Shown here: in pieces, positions 21,062-30,870 of the stretch
How positions within the stretch are numbered: position 1 is the first letter of the stretch
How the letters are laid out: each line of letters begins with the position of its first letter
From: Semisulcospira habei
Lineage: Eukaryota; Mollusca; Gastropoda; Semisulcospiridae
Reading direction: 5' to 3'
Length of the DNA: 64,000 nucleotides
Assembly: GCA_036245525.1 (NCBI GenBank)
Contig: BTPG01000006.1
Coordinates: 91,654,450 to 91,718,449 of the forward strand
Made by a program: the position numbers and the translations under genes
The notes under the pieces: generated by a model
Told to the model about the DNA's origin: nothing
The model's input: the letters and a program-made list of their open reading frames with translations, nothing else
Database searches by the model: none

Positions 21062-21159
21062 GGTAAGTCCCCTTCTTGTACCGTTACCTCGCAGGTTCTC
21101 CCTCCCCTCTCCGAGTCTGCGGAGCAGGGTAGGTGAGTTTCGGAGTCACGCTCCCCACG

Positions 21160-21990
21160 CTCTGCTTCGTTAGCGCGTGGCTTGAGCCCATTTTGGTTCC
21201 CACCCCCCGCTCTGCTTCGGGCGAGCGGTCTGGGAGAGATGAGCGTTCGTCGGCCACCCCCGGCTCTAGGTCTCCGGAGCGGGGACGGGTGACGGAACGC
21301 AAGCATAAGAAAGAGAGTAAACGTGATAAGAAATGCTCTCGCTCACGCACCGAGGCTTCGGAACGTGACTCGAGACCGTTAGTAATGCTGCCTCCCCGCT
21401 CTGTATTTTCTGAACGGGCAAGGCATGCTTCGCTTTCTTCCCCCCCCCCCCCCCACCCCCCCCCCCCCCGCCCGCCCCGTCTCGCCTGGGCGGGCCCGGG
21501 GTTTGGTTGACTCTCGCCCCCCACGCTCCGAGGAGTCGGAGCGGGGGTCGCGTGCACATAATGGTCCCCTCCCCGCTTCGCTTCGCCTGAGCGGGCTTGG
21601 CGTGACCGTAGACTGTCCCCCCCCCCGTCTCGTATCGACCGGACGGGCCCGGTGTGACTTGGACCCTCGCCCCCCCCCCCCCCCCCCTCGCTCCGAGGCT
21701 TCGGAGCTGGGGCAGCGGGCTCATAAATCGTCCCCTCCCCGCTCCGCCTTTCCTGAGCGGGCTTGGCGTGACCCTAGACTGTCCCCCCCCCCCGCCTCGT
21801 ATCGACCAGGCGGGCCCGGTGTGACATCGCGCGTCCTCCACGGTCCGACACATCGGACGGGGGGCCGCGTGCCCGGTATTGGTCCCCTCCCCGCTCCGCC
21901 TTTCCTGAGCGGGCTAGGGGAGACTATTGGCGGTCCCCCCCCCCCCCCCTCGCACCGGTTCTCCCGGGCGGGCCAGGGGTGACCAGGCCA
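21160..21990 (+). repeat. Hairpin and poly-C tandem array in copy C
   Basis: Four units of about 150-175 bp, each with two inverted repeats: GCTCCGAGGCTTCGGAGC-type and CCCGCTCCGCCTTTCCTGAG plus CGGG. Poly-C runs lie between them, followed by GGCGGGCCCGGTGTGAC. Homologous to the larger array of copy B. Confidence 0.88.
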
Positions 21991-21999
21991 CTTCCTCGG

Positions 22000-23200
22000 T
22001 ATTCCGATCGCGGTTTGTCGCTCACGTCGGCTGCCGCGGGCGGATCCCGACTTCGAGGTGGACCGTCGCTTTGCCACGGTCCCTCCGTCGCCGCGGCGCG
22101 CCTCTTTGCGTGCGTCGCGGGCGGCTGCGTCTACCTCGCGCGCGACGGTGCGGCACTCTCGTAGCCGCTCGCCCCTTTCGTCTTTGCCGCGAGAAGATCA
22201 GTTTGGAACGGACGTCCTCAGCCTTCATCCGTCGGACTCGGCCTCGGCGATCTTCTTGCAGGACTCGGCGGCGGGTTCTCCTTCCCGCCTTTTTCCGCTG
22301 TCGCGTCGGCCTCCGCCTCGTCAGACGTTGCCGGCCCTTCGCTCGGATCACAGTCGGTCCACGCTATGGGTGAGGCTTCAAGGCGTATCGCCAAGTCCCT
22401 ACCGCCCGACGTCTGTCCGCCTTCGCCTCCTCCGAAGAGACAGGCTTCGGCCATGGTCGACGCGCAGAGGCAAGTCCAGCGCCGCAAGTCCCTCCCGCAA
22501 GCCGGCTTCCGGGACCTCACCGATGCTTCTCCGCCCAGCTGCGTAACGACGCTTTCGGCGACACGGGATACTTGACCGCCGCTCGATCGCCGGTGGGAAT
22601 CAACTTAAGCTTCCGCCAGGCCTAGTACGCTGGACACTCCCAAGCCTTCGCCTTACCTTTTCCAGCGGTGGATGTGGCGGCCTTACTACAGGCGGGCGGC
22701 CGCAGGCTCGTCCAGAACTCGTGGCCTCGGCCTCTCGACAGGATCGCCTCCTTAGCGCGGAACTCGCTGGCGTGCTCGGGTTTGGAACTGGCTACCCAGG
22801 CAGCACTGCAGTGCCTACAGGATACGTGGGACCTGGAGGCTCAGTCCCCGCTTCGTGACGTGCAGTCCATCCTGATAGCGGCCAACCGGTCCGCCTACCA
22901 TTCTTCCGCCACCGCCAGGGCAGCGGCTGCCAAATGCGACCTCTGGAGGAGGGATACCCTTTTGCGCCTCTGCTCGGACCTTCCCTTGTCAGTGAAGACC
23001 CAGCTCCGTCACGCCCCCTTAGGGGGTCCTCAGCTGTTCGGCGACACTTGGCACACCTTTAAGGAATCTTCCAAGGACTTGTGGCCCAAGCCTGCATCTA
23101 ACCCAGCCTCGACCCGCTTTCGCGCCCCCCGCACGGCGGGGGTCGTGCCCAGCGGTCTTTCAGGCCCTCCTTCTCTACAGTCGGATCTTCACGAGGTCGG
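22000..23200 (+). pseudogene. gag-like core of DIRS copy C (broken)
   Basis: An RS/Arg-rich segment (around 22060-22190) is followed by ASRRIAKSLPPDVCPPSPPP (around 22376) and RRKSLPQAGFRDLTDASPPS (around 22480). A longer open stretch follows: ASLARNSLACSGLELATQAA, then ANRSAYHSSATARAAAAKCD and LRHAPLGGPQLFGDTWHTFK (22740-23070). Frames shift near 22540 and 22620. Role inferred from position and similarity to D3 and E. Confidence 0.75.
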
Positions 23201-23299
23201 GCCCGTCCATTCCAGGCTACTCAGGCCGGCCCCGCCCCTCGCCCTTCTTGGCCCCGCGGTGCCCGTAGATCGGGCCGCGGTCGGGCTCTTTGACTCGCC

Positions 23300-25240
23300 C
23301 CCGCCTCCGCCCCGCCTCATTAATCGGGCCTCCCGTCGGCGGGCGGCTGTCGCTCTTCAGCGATCTTGGAGATCGCTGTTCCCGGACGACCCCTGGATTC
23401 TTTCCACCGTTACCGCAGGCCTGCAACTTTTGTTCCTGTCGCCTCCGCCTCTTCGCTGAGCACCCATGTGGACCCAGGAACCGCTCGACGGCACACAGGC
23501 GGACGCTCTGCGCGGGGAAGTGGCGACCCTCCTCACCAAAGCGGCGACAGAGGTGGTTTTGCGGCAGGACTCTCCGGCGTTCTACAGCCGACTCTTCTAG
23601 CTCCCAAACCAGGCGGCAAGTGGCGTCCAGTTATCGACTTATCAGCTTGGCCTCGTTTCAGGATGCTTGGCCCCTCGATTCAGGATGGAGACGGCCAGGA
23701 CACTCCGTGCGGCCCTCCGGCCGATGGACTTTGCGATCAGCCTCGATCTGTCAGACGCCTATCTGCACGTCCAGCGATTCATCCGTCGTTTCGCCGGTAC
23801 CTTCGGTTTGACTTGGGGGGATCGTCTACCAGTTCTGCACCCTTCCTTTCGGCCTCAACATCAGTCCGTGGGTGTTTACAAGACTGCTCGACGCCGTGAT
23901 AGCCAATTTCCGTCAGCGCTCCTTGAGCCCGGCCTCCAATTACTTGGACGACCTTCTACTGCGCAACTTGGTCTCCGCAGCCCTCCAGACGGACAGGGAT
24001 GCCCTGCTTTCCCTTCTGCGTCGTCTAGGTTTCCTACTCATTGGGGAAATCCGTTCTTCTCCCTCTCGACGGTTTCTACATCGGGGGATGGAATTCCTGA
24101 CCGACCTCAACCTTGCCCGCCTGCCTCTGGCCAGGCGACAGAAGATAGTCGACTTAGCGACTTCGATGGGGATGGGATCCTCCTTCACCGCCAGGGTCTG
24201 GCTTCAACTCCTGGGCCTCCTCAGGGCGGCTGCGGACCTGCTTCCCTTGGGCAGACTTTATGCTCGGCCTCTCCAGCTACGTCTCCTTCTTCACTGGCGA
24301 CCCTCGGGCGCTCTGTTGGATCTAGTACCTGTCACGCCTCGGGCTCGTCCTCACCTCGAGAGGTGGGCGGACCTCGCTTGGCTGGCTTCGGGGGTGCCCT
24401 ACACTCCCCGCCGCCTCGGTGGTCTCTCTGTACAGAGGCGAGCCAGGCCGGCTGGGGCGCGCACCTGTTACCGGATTTCTCTCGGCCTCGGGCGTTGGCT
24501 TCGGGAGCTGTTCGGGAATCACGTCAACTGGCTGGAGCTGAAGGCAGTTGGATTGGCATTCGACGTTGGCAGGAGACCTTGGCCAATCAGGACGTCCTCG
24601 TGCTCTCCGACAACTCGACGGTGGTGGCTTACATACAGAATCAGGGTGGCACTCACTCGCCCTCCCTTTGCATTCTTCGGTGCCACCTTCGCCTCTGGTG
24701 CAGGGATCGAGGCATTGCCCTACGAGCCCGCCACATCCCTGGCCACCTCAACGTGAAGGCGGACGCCCTGTCTCGTCGCGGACAGTTGCTCCACACGGAG
24801 CGGTCCCTACGCCCGGATATTTTTCGCCTGCTCTGCTCTCACTGGGAAACGCCGCTAGTGGATCTGTTTGCCACCAGATGAAGCAGCCAGCTCCCGGTCT
24901 ACGTCTCGCCAGTCCTGGATCCACTCGCTTGGGCAGTGGACGCGCTCCCCATTCCTTCGGTCGGCCGGATTGCTTACGCCTACCCCCCGGCAGTCCTCGT
25001 TCCGAAGGTACTGCGGAAGCTTCTGGGATGCTCGGCGGTCCTCCTGCTGGTGGCCCCCTTCAACTGGACCAAGAGCTGGACCACGGACCTCCTCGCGCTT
25101 GCGACGGACCCTCCTCTGGAGCTTCCTACCCCTTCCACGATGCTCAAGCAGCCCCGTCAGCGGCTTTTCCATCCGTGCCCCGTACGCCTCCGCCTACACG
25201 CTTGGAGGTTGTCCGGCACGCCCGCGCCGCTAGAGGTTCT
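23300..25240 (+). pseudogene. RT-RNase H region of DIRS copy C (broken)
   Basis: RT: KPGGKWRPVIDLSAWPRF (around 23608), ISLDLSDAYLHVQ (around 23737) and NYLDDLLLRNLVSAAL (around 23938). RNase H: a degenerate LCTEASQAGWGAHLLPDFSR (around 24430), VLSDNSTVVAYIQNQGGTHS (around 24600) and RHIPGHLNVKADALSRRGQL (around 24732). A stop interrupts DLFATR near 24880. The post-RNase H part continues with LVPKVLRKLLGCSAV in another frame. At least four frame changes. Confidence 0.8.
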
Positions 25241-26270
25241 CGGATGCAGCAGTGGCGGCAATTGCAGCAGCCCGCAGACTCTCTACAAGGAAGGTGTACG
25301 AAGGCACGTGGAGGGTCTTTCAGACCTGGTGCACCTCCCATGGGCACCCTCCCACTAACCTAGCCTCCCACCAACTGGCGGAGTTCTTCCTGTGGCTCTT
25401 CGACGACCGGGGCTTAGCCCCGGTCGCCATCAAGGGCTACCGCGCTACGTTCGCGGACATCTACCGTCACCGGTGTCTTCCGGACCCAGGCGCCTGCAAG
25501 GATCTGTCGAATTTCTGGCTCACTTTGAACTCCGACGTCCGGTTTCACGTTCCCTAGTACCCCGGTGGGATCTTGCCTGGGTACTGACGTGGTTGAATAC
25601 GGACCGGTTGAGCCCCTCCCCTTGGCTCGGTTCTCAGACTTGACCCAGAAAACCTGTTTCCTTCTGGCTCTCGTTACAGCGTCCCGAGTCAGCGAGCTTC
25701 ACGCGCTCTCGATGCTCCCAGCCTGTTTGCGGTTCGTTCCGACGGCTCTGCGCAGAGGCTCTCCGATCCGTCCTTCCTGGCCAAGAACCGCCGCCCGCGG
25801 CGGCTCCTCAGGTGCTAACGATACGGCCCCTCTGTGGAGCGGACCTCTCCCCTGGATCGCGGCAACAGGACCCAGTGCGGGCGCTAAAGATTTACCTGCG
25901 CCGCTCTCAGCCGCAGCGCCGGGGGCGCTCGCGCCTCTTCTTACCTTGTCCGCGGGCAGACGCCACATCTCGGCCCAGATCGTGTCATCCTGGCTGCGGT
26001 GGGTGATTAGGTCAGACTACCTAGACCTCTCCCCACGCGGCGCTGAGCCTTTACAAATCCGGGCGCATGAAGTGAGAGCAGTAGCCACCAGTCTAGCCCT
26101 GGACCGCAACTGCTCGGTCAAAGATATTTTGGCAGCGGGTGGCTGGCGCTCAGACTCCACTTTTGCACGCTTCTACCTTAAGAGACCTATCCGGCTGACG
26201 TGACTCCCTGGCACGGGTGGGCGACATCTCCGCGGCCCAGCACTCCCTCCGAGCACTGCTGGCGTCTTAG
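25240..26270 (+). pseudogene. Tyrosine recombinase of DIRS copy C (broken)
   Basis: Two large pieces. 25252-25557 covers the N-terminal part (LSTRKVYEGTWRVFQTWC, LAEFFLWLFDDRGLAPVAIK). 25565-26203 covers the catalytic part with ASRVSELHALS (Arg), IRAHEVRAVATS (His-x-x-Arg) and STFARFYLK (Tyr). They are separated by a frameshift near 25550, and a second frameshift follows the Tyr. The catalytic residues themselves are present. Confidence 0.82.
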
Positions 26271-26369
26271 GCACATCATAGCTGAAATCGTCGGGAGTTC
26301 TCTCTCGAGGGGGCCGGCGGAGTGGTTGGGTTGTGGTTAGATACGGCACCCTCCGCCTGTTCGCCATTG

Positions 26370-26438
26370 TCCCAGATAGTAATGCCATCGGTAATGTATT
26401 TTGAAAAAAACAAATGAATTTTTTTTCTAAAATGTATA
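26370..26438 (+). repeat. ICR of DIRS copy C, truncated at an inversion breakpoint
   Basis: AGTAATGCCATCGGTAATGT, ACAAATGAATTT and CTAAAATGTAT are present. The expected TTTTTTGAAAAATACTTACC is then replaced by ATCACAACGAGCTCTTAGG from copy D. The missing part is found inverted at 27114-27137. Confidence 0.88.
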
Positions 26439-27137
26439 TCACAACGAGCTCTTAGGCTAGAATTGAGTAAGTAGTAGACACTTCCATAAGGTCATGTCAT
26501 CGGTAATGTTTTTGAAGAAACAAACAAACGCCAAACTATTATCACTGCAAGGCAATTTTAGTGAGAAGCTCTCCTGGGGTTAGAGATAATCTGGCACACT
26601 ACTCTTGTGCTATCATAGTCCTGTCTCCTGGAAGCAGGGCTTCGCTGCATGAGTGAGCTCAGTGTTGCGCAAGCCACTATGCAAGGCGCTCCGCTATAGT
26701 AGAGCACCTTGCTTAGTGGCTTGCGCAGCACTAAGATCACTCGTGCAGCTGATCCCAGGTATTGATACAATTGTCGTCAAAATACTACAAGGGCATGTTT
26801 AAAAATGAGATTAGAAGCAGATAAGAGCAGTTAAATAATGACAAAATGAATTTTTTTTCTAAAATGTATTTTTTTGAAAAATACTTACCGATGGCATTAC
26901 TATCTGGGAATACACTCTATTGCCTATAGATTTCAGCAAAATTGTGTGTAGCACACAACTGGGGAGGAGACACCGGGGATCCAAGCACTATGACCCCGGG
27001 TGGCCTCCCCTTACTACCCTATCCCGGCGAGCACAGGGCGACCTCGTCAGTTTCACACATAGCCACAAGAGGCAAGCGGGGCAGGCGGGAGGGCCATTCG
27101 AGTAATGCCATCGGTAAGTATTTTTCAAAAAAACTGC
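26439..27137 (-). other. Inverted segment between DIRS copies C and D
   Basis: About 0.7 kb in inverse orientation. In order it holds the outer 86 bp of the left end of D (26439-26524), 319 bp of non-DIRS intron DNA (26525-26843) and the whole right ITR plus half ICR of C (26844-27137). Re-inverting it would restore the C ICR and right end and place D's left tip next to its interior at 27138. About 60 bp of D's left ITR (the region around the GTTGTG palindrome, present at 46380-46440 in D's right ITR) are missing at the second junction. Confidence 0.85.
26525..26843 (-). other. Native intron DNA inside the inversion
   Basis: Non-DIRS sequence, originally located between the right end of C and the left end of D. 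It contains an imperfect palindrome at about 26670-26735 (TTGCGCAAGCCACTATGCAA and TTGCTTAGTGGCTTGCGCAG). No coding signal. Confidence 0.75.
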
Positions 27138-27673
27138 CCATCCGGAACTGAGTACCCATAATTCCTCAGTCAAGTCTACTTAGGCTCACGGTTCAGACGT
27201 GTTGCTCTACTGCTCTAGCCTACGGACTTTGGATTTCGACCGGTTCGCCGGTCTTCCGGACTTGGTTTCTTCTCTGGGCTTCGACTTCGCCGGCCCTGCC
27301 TGTGCCTCTGCGTGGCCCTGTTGTCCCCTATGCGTTGGCGGCTGCCCTCTTCGGCTGCTTGGGTGCCTGGGTTACGCGATGAGCGTCGCAGGGACCTTGC
27401 CCGGTCCTTCCATGGGTGTTTGCACTTTTCTCCCCCCGTTCTCACTCCGGCGGAGAGGTAAGGTAGCTAGGTTGGCCCTCGGCCGGTTCCCGGGCTGGGC
27501 ACTGGTTGAGCGGGCACGAAGGCAGTCTTCATCTGCGCTGTTGCTTGTGCGCCAAAATTCTTGACTTTTACCTTGGCGGGCCTCGCGCCCGTCCCCGCTC
27601 TCCTTCGGTTGTTGGTTTGGCGTTATTATAAACAGGGTCAAAATCTCCCTCTTTTCCACGGATAGCAGCGTTA
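27138..27673 (+). mobile_element. DIRS1-like copy D, segment 1 (left interior)
   Basis: Inner left ITR of D, starting CTGCCCATCCGGAACTGAGT, the complement of its right ITR at 46359-46378. A 5' exon region follows, with a splice donor GGAGAG|GTAAGG at 27458, similar to the donor of copy E (48227). An ATG at 27410 precedes the donor, but its phase differs from that in E. Interrupted by D2 at a TTT (27674). Confidence 0.85.
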
Positions 27674-27878
27674 TTTGTTTTCTCAAAACACATTACCGAT
27701 GGTATTACACTTAGGAAATGGCTCTTAGCTGGCCTAATTTTAGCCAAATTTTGGTTGTGTCCGTATAAGGGGGTGTTGGCAGGAGTGGGGCGCCATAGAC
27801 CATGCCAAACCCGAATAGCCTCCCCTTACTCACATCCGGTACAAGATTACCCAGCATACCCCAGTTTTAGTTCTTAGC
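27674..27878 (+). repeat. Left inverted terminal repeat, copy D2
   Basis: Reverse complement of 34354-34579 apart from the outer tip. For example GGCGCCATAGACCATGCCAA here matches TTGGCATGGTCTATGGCGCC at 34423-34442. Confidence 0.92.
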
Positions 27879-28168
27879 TGGCAGAAGTAGGTTGTGTCTG
27901 TTCGAGCTCCGCTTTGGTTCTTGGCCGGTCGTTTCGACCTTGACTGTTCGTTGGGACTTGAACTGTGAAGATGGTGGCGTGACTGGGGGTGGTAGTGCTC
28001 ACGCTGTGCCGCCTCGTCGACCTGTGTGTTCTACGGGCCTACGGCTTGTGCCATGGAGACTGTGACTGGCGGCTTCCGGACGCTGCTTCGGCCTGCGCTC
28101 CGAACCGGTCGCGCGGTGTGGCGTGCTGTTACGTTATGGTGATACGTGGGTTTGCTCCTTTTTCCGCC

Positions 28169-28366
28169 ATGGCCAGGTAATATCTCGGTGAATGCCCTCG
28201 ACCGGCGCCCTTGGGTGGGAAGGAGCGCCGAGCGTCGGCACGCGCTGTACACTCGTTTGATTCGACTACATATTCAATTATGTCCGATTCGCCAGCGCGC
28301 GCGCGTCGTTATTGCGTGACCTTAGAGGCCACGCTCGCTCTTTCATCTTGTACCCTCTTGTTGCAG
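28169..28366 (+). promoter_or_regulatory. gag start exon and phase-2 intron of copy D2
   Basis: ATGGCCAG (28169-28176) is followed by GTAATATC (donor) and ends at CTTGTTGCAG (28357-28366), a 190-bp intron. Joining the exons gives Met-Ala-Ser-Asn-stop-Val-Arg-Ile-Cys-Thr-Met-Cys. The phase and alignment are the same as in D3, with one nonsense codon at the Gln position. Confidence 0.75.
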
Positions 28367-28587
28367 TAACTAGGTTCGGATCTGCACGATGTGTGGCGTC
28401 TTTCAGGGCCCCTCGGACGAGCATGCGGAGGGCCTTCCCTGAGCAAGAGGCGAGTCGACCCGCACTGGTGAGGTGTCCGCCTCATGACTGGAAGAGCGAT
28501 GGTTAACGCTTACCTCCGTTGGCGTCCTACTCTATCAGAGGTCGGCCGACAGTGATGTCGAAGCTAACAAGGAGGGACCCACGTCAG

Positions 28588-29500
28588 GAACAGGGACTTC
28601 GTTTTCCCGCACAGAGATAGGGACTTCGTTGTCCCGCAGAGAACGTACGCCGCCTCAAGGCTGGAACAGGGACTTCGTTGTCCCGCAGAGAACGTACGCC
28701 GCCTCAAGGCAGGAACAGGGACTTCGTTGTCCCGCAGAGAACGTACGCCGCCTCAAGGCAGGAACAGGGACTTCGTTGTCCCGCAGAGAACGTACGACGC
28801 CTCAAGTCAGAAACAGGGACTTCGTTGACCCGCACAGAGATAGGGACTTCGTTGTCCCGCAGAGAGCGTACGCCGCCTCAAGGCAGGAACAGGGACTTCG
28901 TGGTCACGCACAGAGATAGGGACTTAGTTGTCCCGCAAAGAGCGTACGACGCCTCAGGTCAGGAACTGGGGCTTCGTTGTCCCGCACAGAGATAGGGACT
29001 TCGTTGTCCCGCAGAGAGCGTACGACGCCTATCCGAGATCGCCGGGCATTGATGTCCGAGTTTACAAGGTGCGACCCAAGTCAGCAGCAGGGACTTCGTT
29101 GTCCCGCAGAGAGCGTTCGACGCCTATCAGTGACCGCCGGGCATTGATGTCCGAGATGAACAAGGTGGGTCCCAAGTCAGAGGCAGGGACTTCGTTGTCC
29201 CGCAGAGAACGTACGTTGCCTATCAGAGATCGCCGGACACTGATATCAGAGTGTAACAAGGCGAAACCCAAGTCCGAAGCAGGGACTGCGTGGTCCCACA
29301 GAGAGCGTACCACGCCTATCAGATCGCCGGGCAGTGACACCTGGCAGGGACAAGCGGGGACCCAAGTCAGAGCAGTGGCTTTGTTTCCCCACAGAGAGCG
29401 TACCTCGCCTATCAGATACCGGGCAGGGAGGCCTGACAGCCACAAGGTCGGACCCAGGGCACAAGCAGTGGCCTTGCTGTCCCACAGAGAGCGTGCTACG
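28588..29500 (+). repeat. Tandem UUCG-type hairpin array in copy D2
   Basis: About sixteen units centred on GGGACTTCGTTGTCCC (5-bp stem, TTCGTT loop), each followed by GCAGAGA(A/G)CGTACG. The first part has ~49-bp spacing alternating with shorter units. From 29089 onward the spacing is a regular 96 bp (29089, 29185, 29281, 29377, 29473), the same as in copy D3. Later units are diverged. Confidence 0.92.
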
Positions 29501-29655
29501 CCTATCGGAGATCGTGGCCACGGAAGCAGTGGCTTGGTTGCCTCTTCCCTCATATGAAGGTTATAAGTCGTGGCTGATTCTCTGTTTGTCTATTGACAAG
29601 GGGTAATTACCTAAATTTTACTAAATTGCGTTGCTACCTTAGTGGCTTGGTTGCC

Positions 29656-29850
29656 CAGACCTGTTTACCATACACATTCGGCGTATTGAAGTACACTATT
29701 TTACTTGGGGTACACATACATGTGCACGTTTTACACAAATACACATTTTGGAGAAACTGACAACTCACTGGCTTGTGAATAATACACATGTGAGTCCAAA
29801 GTACACTTTTAGTCAGTTGGAAGTACACTGACTGCACCCAGGGGGTAACC
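29656..29850. mobile_element. Small TIR-bearing repeat inserted in D2
   Basis: Starts CAGACCTGTTTACCATACAC and ends GGGGGTAACCAGGTC, giving imperfect 13-15 bp terminal inverted repeats. A second copy lies in D at 34968-35120 and shares TTACATGTGCA and TAGTCAGTTG blocks. Non-autonomous element of unknown class. Confidence 0.65.
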
Positions 29851-30870
29851 AGGTCGGCAAGTTGTCACTCAGAGAGCGGTCGGCGTCTTTCAGAGCTCGC
29901 CTGTCAGAGACGCCCAAGAGTAACAAAGGGGACCCCAATCAGAAGCAGTGCCTTGCTGTCCCACAGAGAGAGGATGTCGTCTGTCAGAGATCGCCGGACA
30001 GAGACGCCCAAGTGTTTTAAGGTGGGACCCAAGGTGGTCCCGGACCTGTAAAGCACAAGATACCTTGTTCTGGGCTCTGGTCAGCAGGAGAGGTAGCTGA
30101 CAACCTCTACTTGCATGGCTAAACCAATGATTCTTCCACCGGCCCGGGACCCGGCCTCAAGAGTGACCCGCTCCACTGTCCTTCCGCAGGCCAGAGTGGA
30201 CAAACAGCAGGTGGACTGAGCATCCAGGTGGGGCCCATGTCAACGGCAGTGACCTAGGCGCCCCGGCCCAGTAAGCTTGTAGTCACTGACTGCGGAGGGC
30301 TGGCGTCGGCTACCGTACCGACGATGCTTCCAGTCCCGGGCCAGACGACAAGTCATAAACGGACATGCAGAAGCGACTGCTCGGCTTCTCAGGCGCTGGA
30401 CAGTGTCTAGTGTCTGTGAGAGCATGTGGGCGCGGTAGCAAACACGTATGAGTATGTACGGTTATCGTGGTGCGCGACACAGGGGTTAAAAGGTTGCTTT
30501 CCCAGCGGCTCAGCGGTTCGCCAGGCCGCTGGGGCGCGACACCTCTTATCCTTCCAAGGTTAGGTTCCTGGAACCTCTAATCCGCTTTCTTTGCTTTGGG
30601 CAATAGAGATGAGAAAACAGAGGGGTATTCTGTCTCCCATATTTTAATCTAATTCAATAACTTGATTATCCCTTAAGGGCTATTACAATCAAATTGTGCT
30701 CATGCATTAAGCATTGATTAATTTTTCTTATTATTAGGTTGGGCGCCCTCGCCCGGGCTGCTCACCAGTTTTTTATGGCTTGTGGCGACCGCAAGGGCTA
30801 CAGGACCACTGCACTTCGCACTGCATGATCCCGGCTCGGTGATGTTGGGCCACGCCTCGCGCCGACCATG
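29851..30870 (+). other. Degenerate gag region of D2 with A/T-rich insert
   Basis: Continues the array-type spacer (CCCACAGAGAGAGGATGTCG and similar) up to about 30000, then loses recognisable coding. Between about 30610 and 30750 an A/T-rich stretch interrupts otherwise G/C-rich sequence and is probably a small insertion. No gene seen. Confidence 0.6.

Larger units (their letters stand above)
20320..26438 (+). mobile_element. DIRS1-like retrotransposon copy C (main part, decayed)
   Basis: Starts TTTGTTTTTTCAAAATACAT at 20320, 17 bp after the CWF19L1 splice donor. It has the same subfamily tip as copy B (CCGATGGCATTAC). The left ITR, Cys-rich gag exon, splice donor, hairpin array, gag core, RT/RNase H and recombinase are all recognisable. 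It breaks off at 26438 in the middle of its ICR. The missing right ITR is found in inverted orientation at 26844-27137, so the original element was about 6.4 kb. Frames are interrupted but less than in B. Confidence 0.92.

Noticed and set aside
26439..27137. Interpretation as an independent small transposon between C and D
   Set aside because: Each half matches exactly the missing end of C or D in reverse, so an inversion explains it with fewer assumptions.
28588..29500. CRISPR-like array of repeats and spacers in D2
   Set aside because: The repeat is a short hairpin with spacers that are also repetitive, sits in a eukaryotic retrotransposon coding region, and has no cas genes. It is a minisatellite of the gag region.
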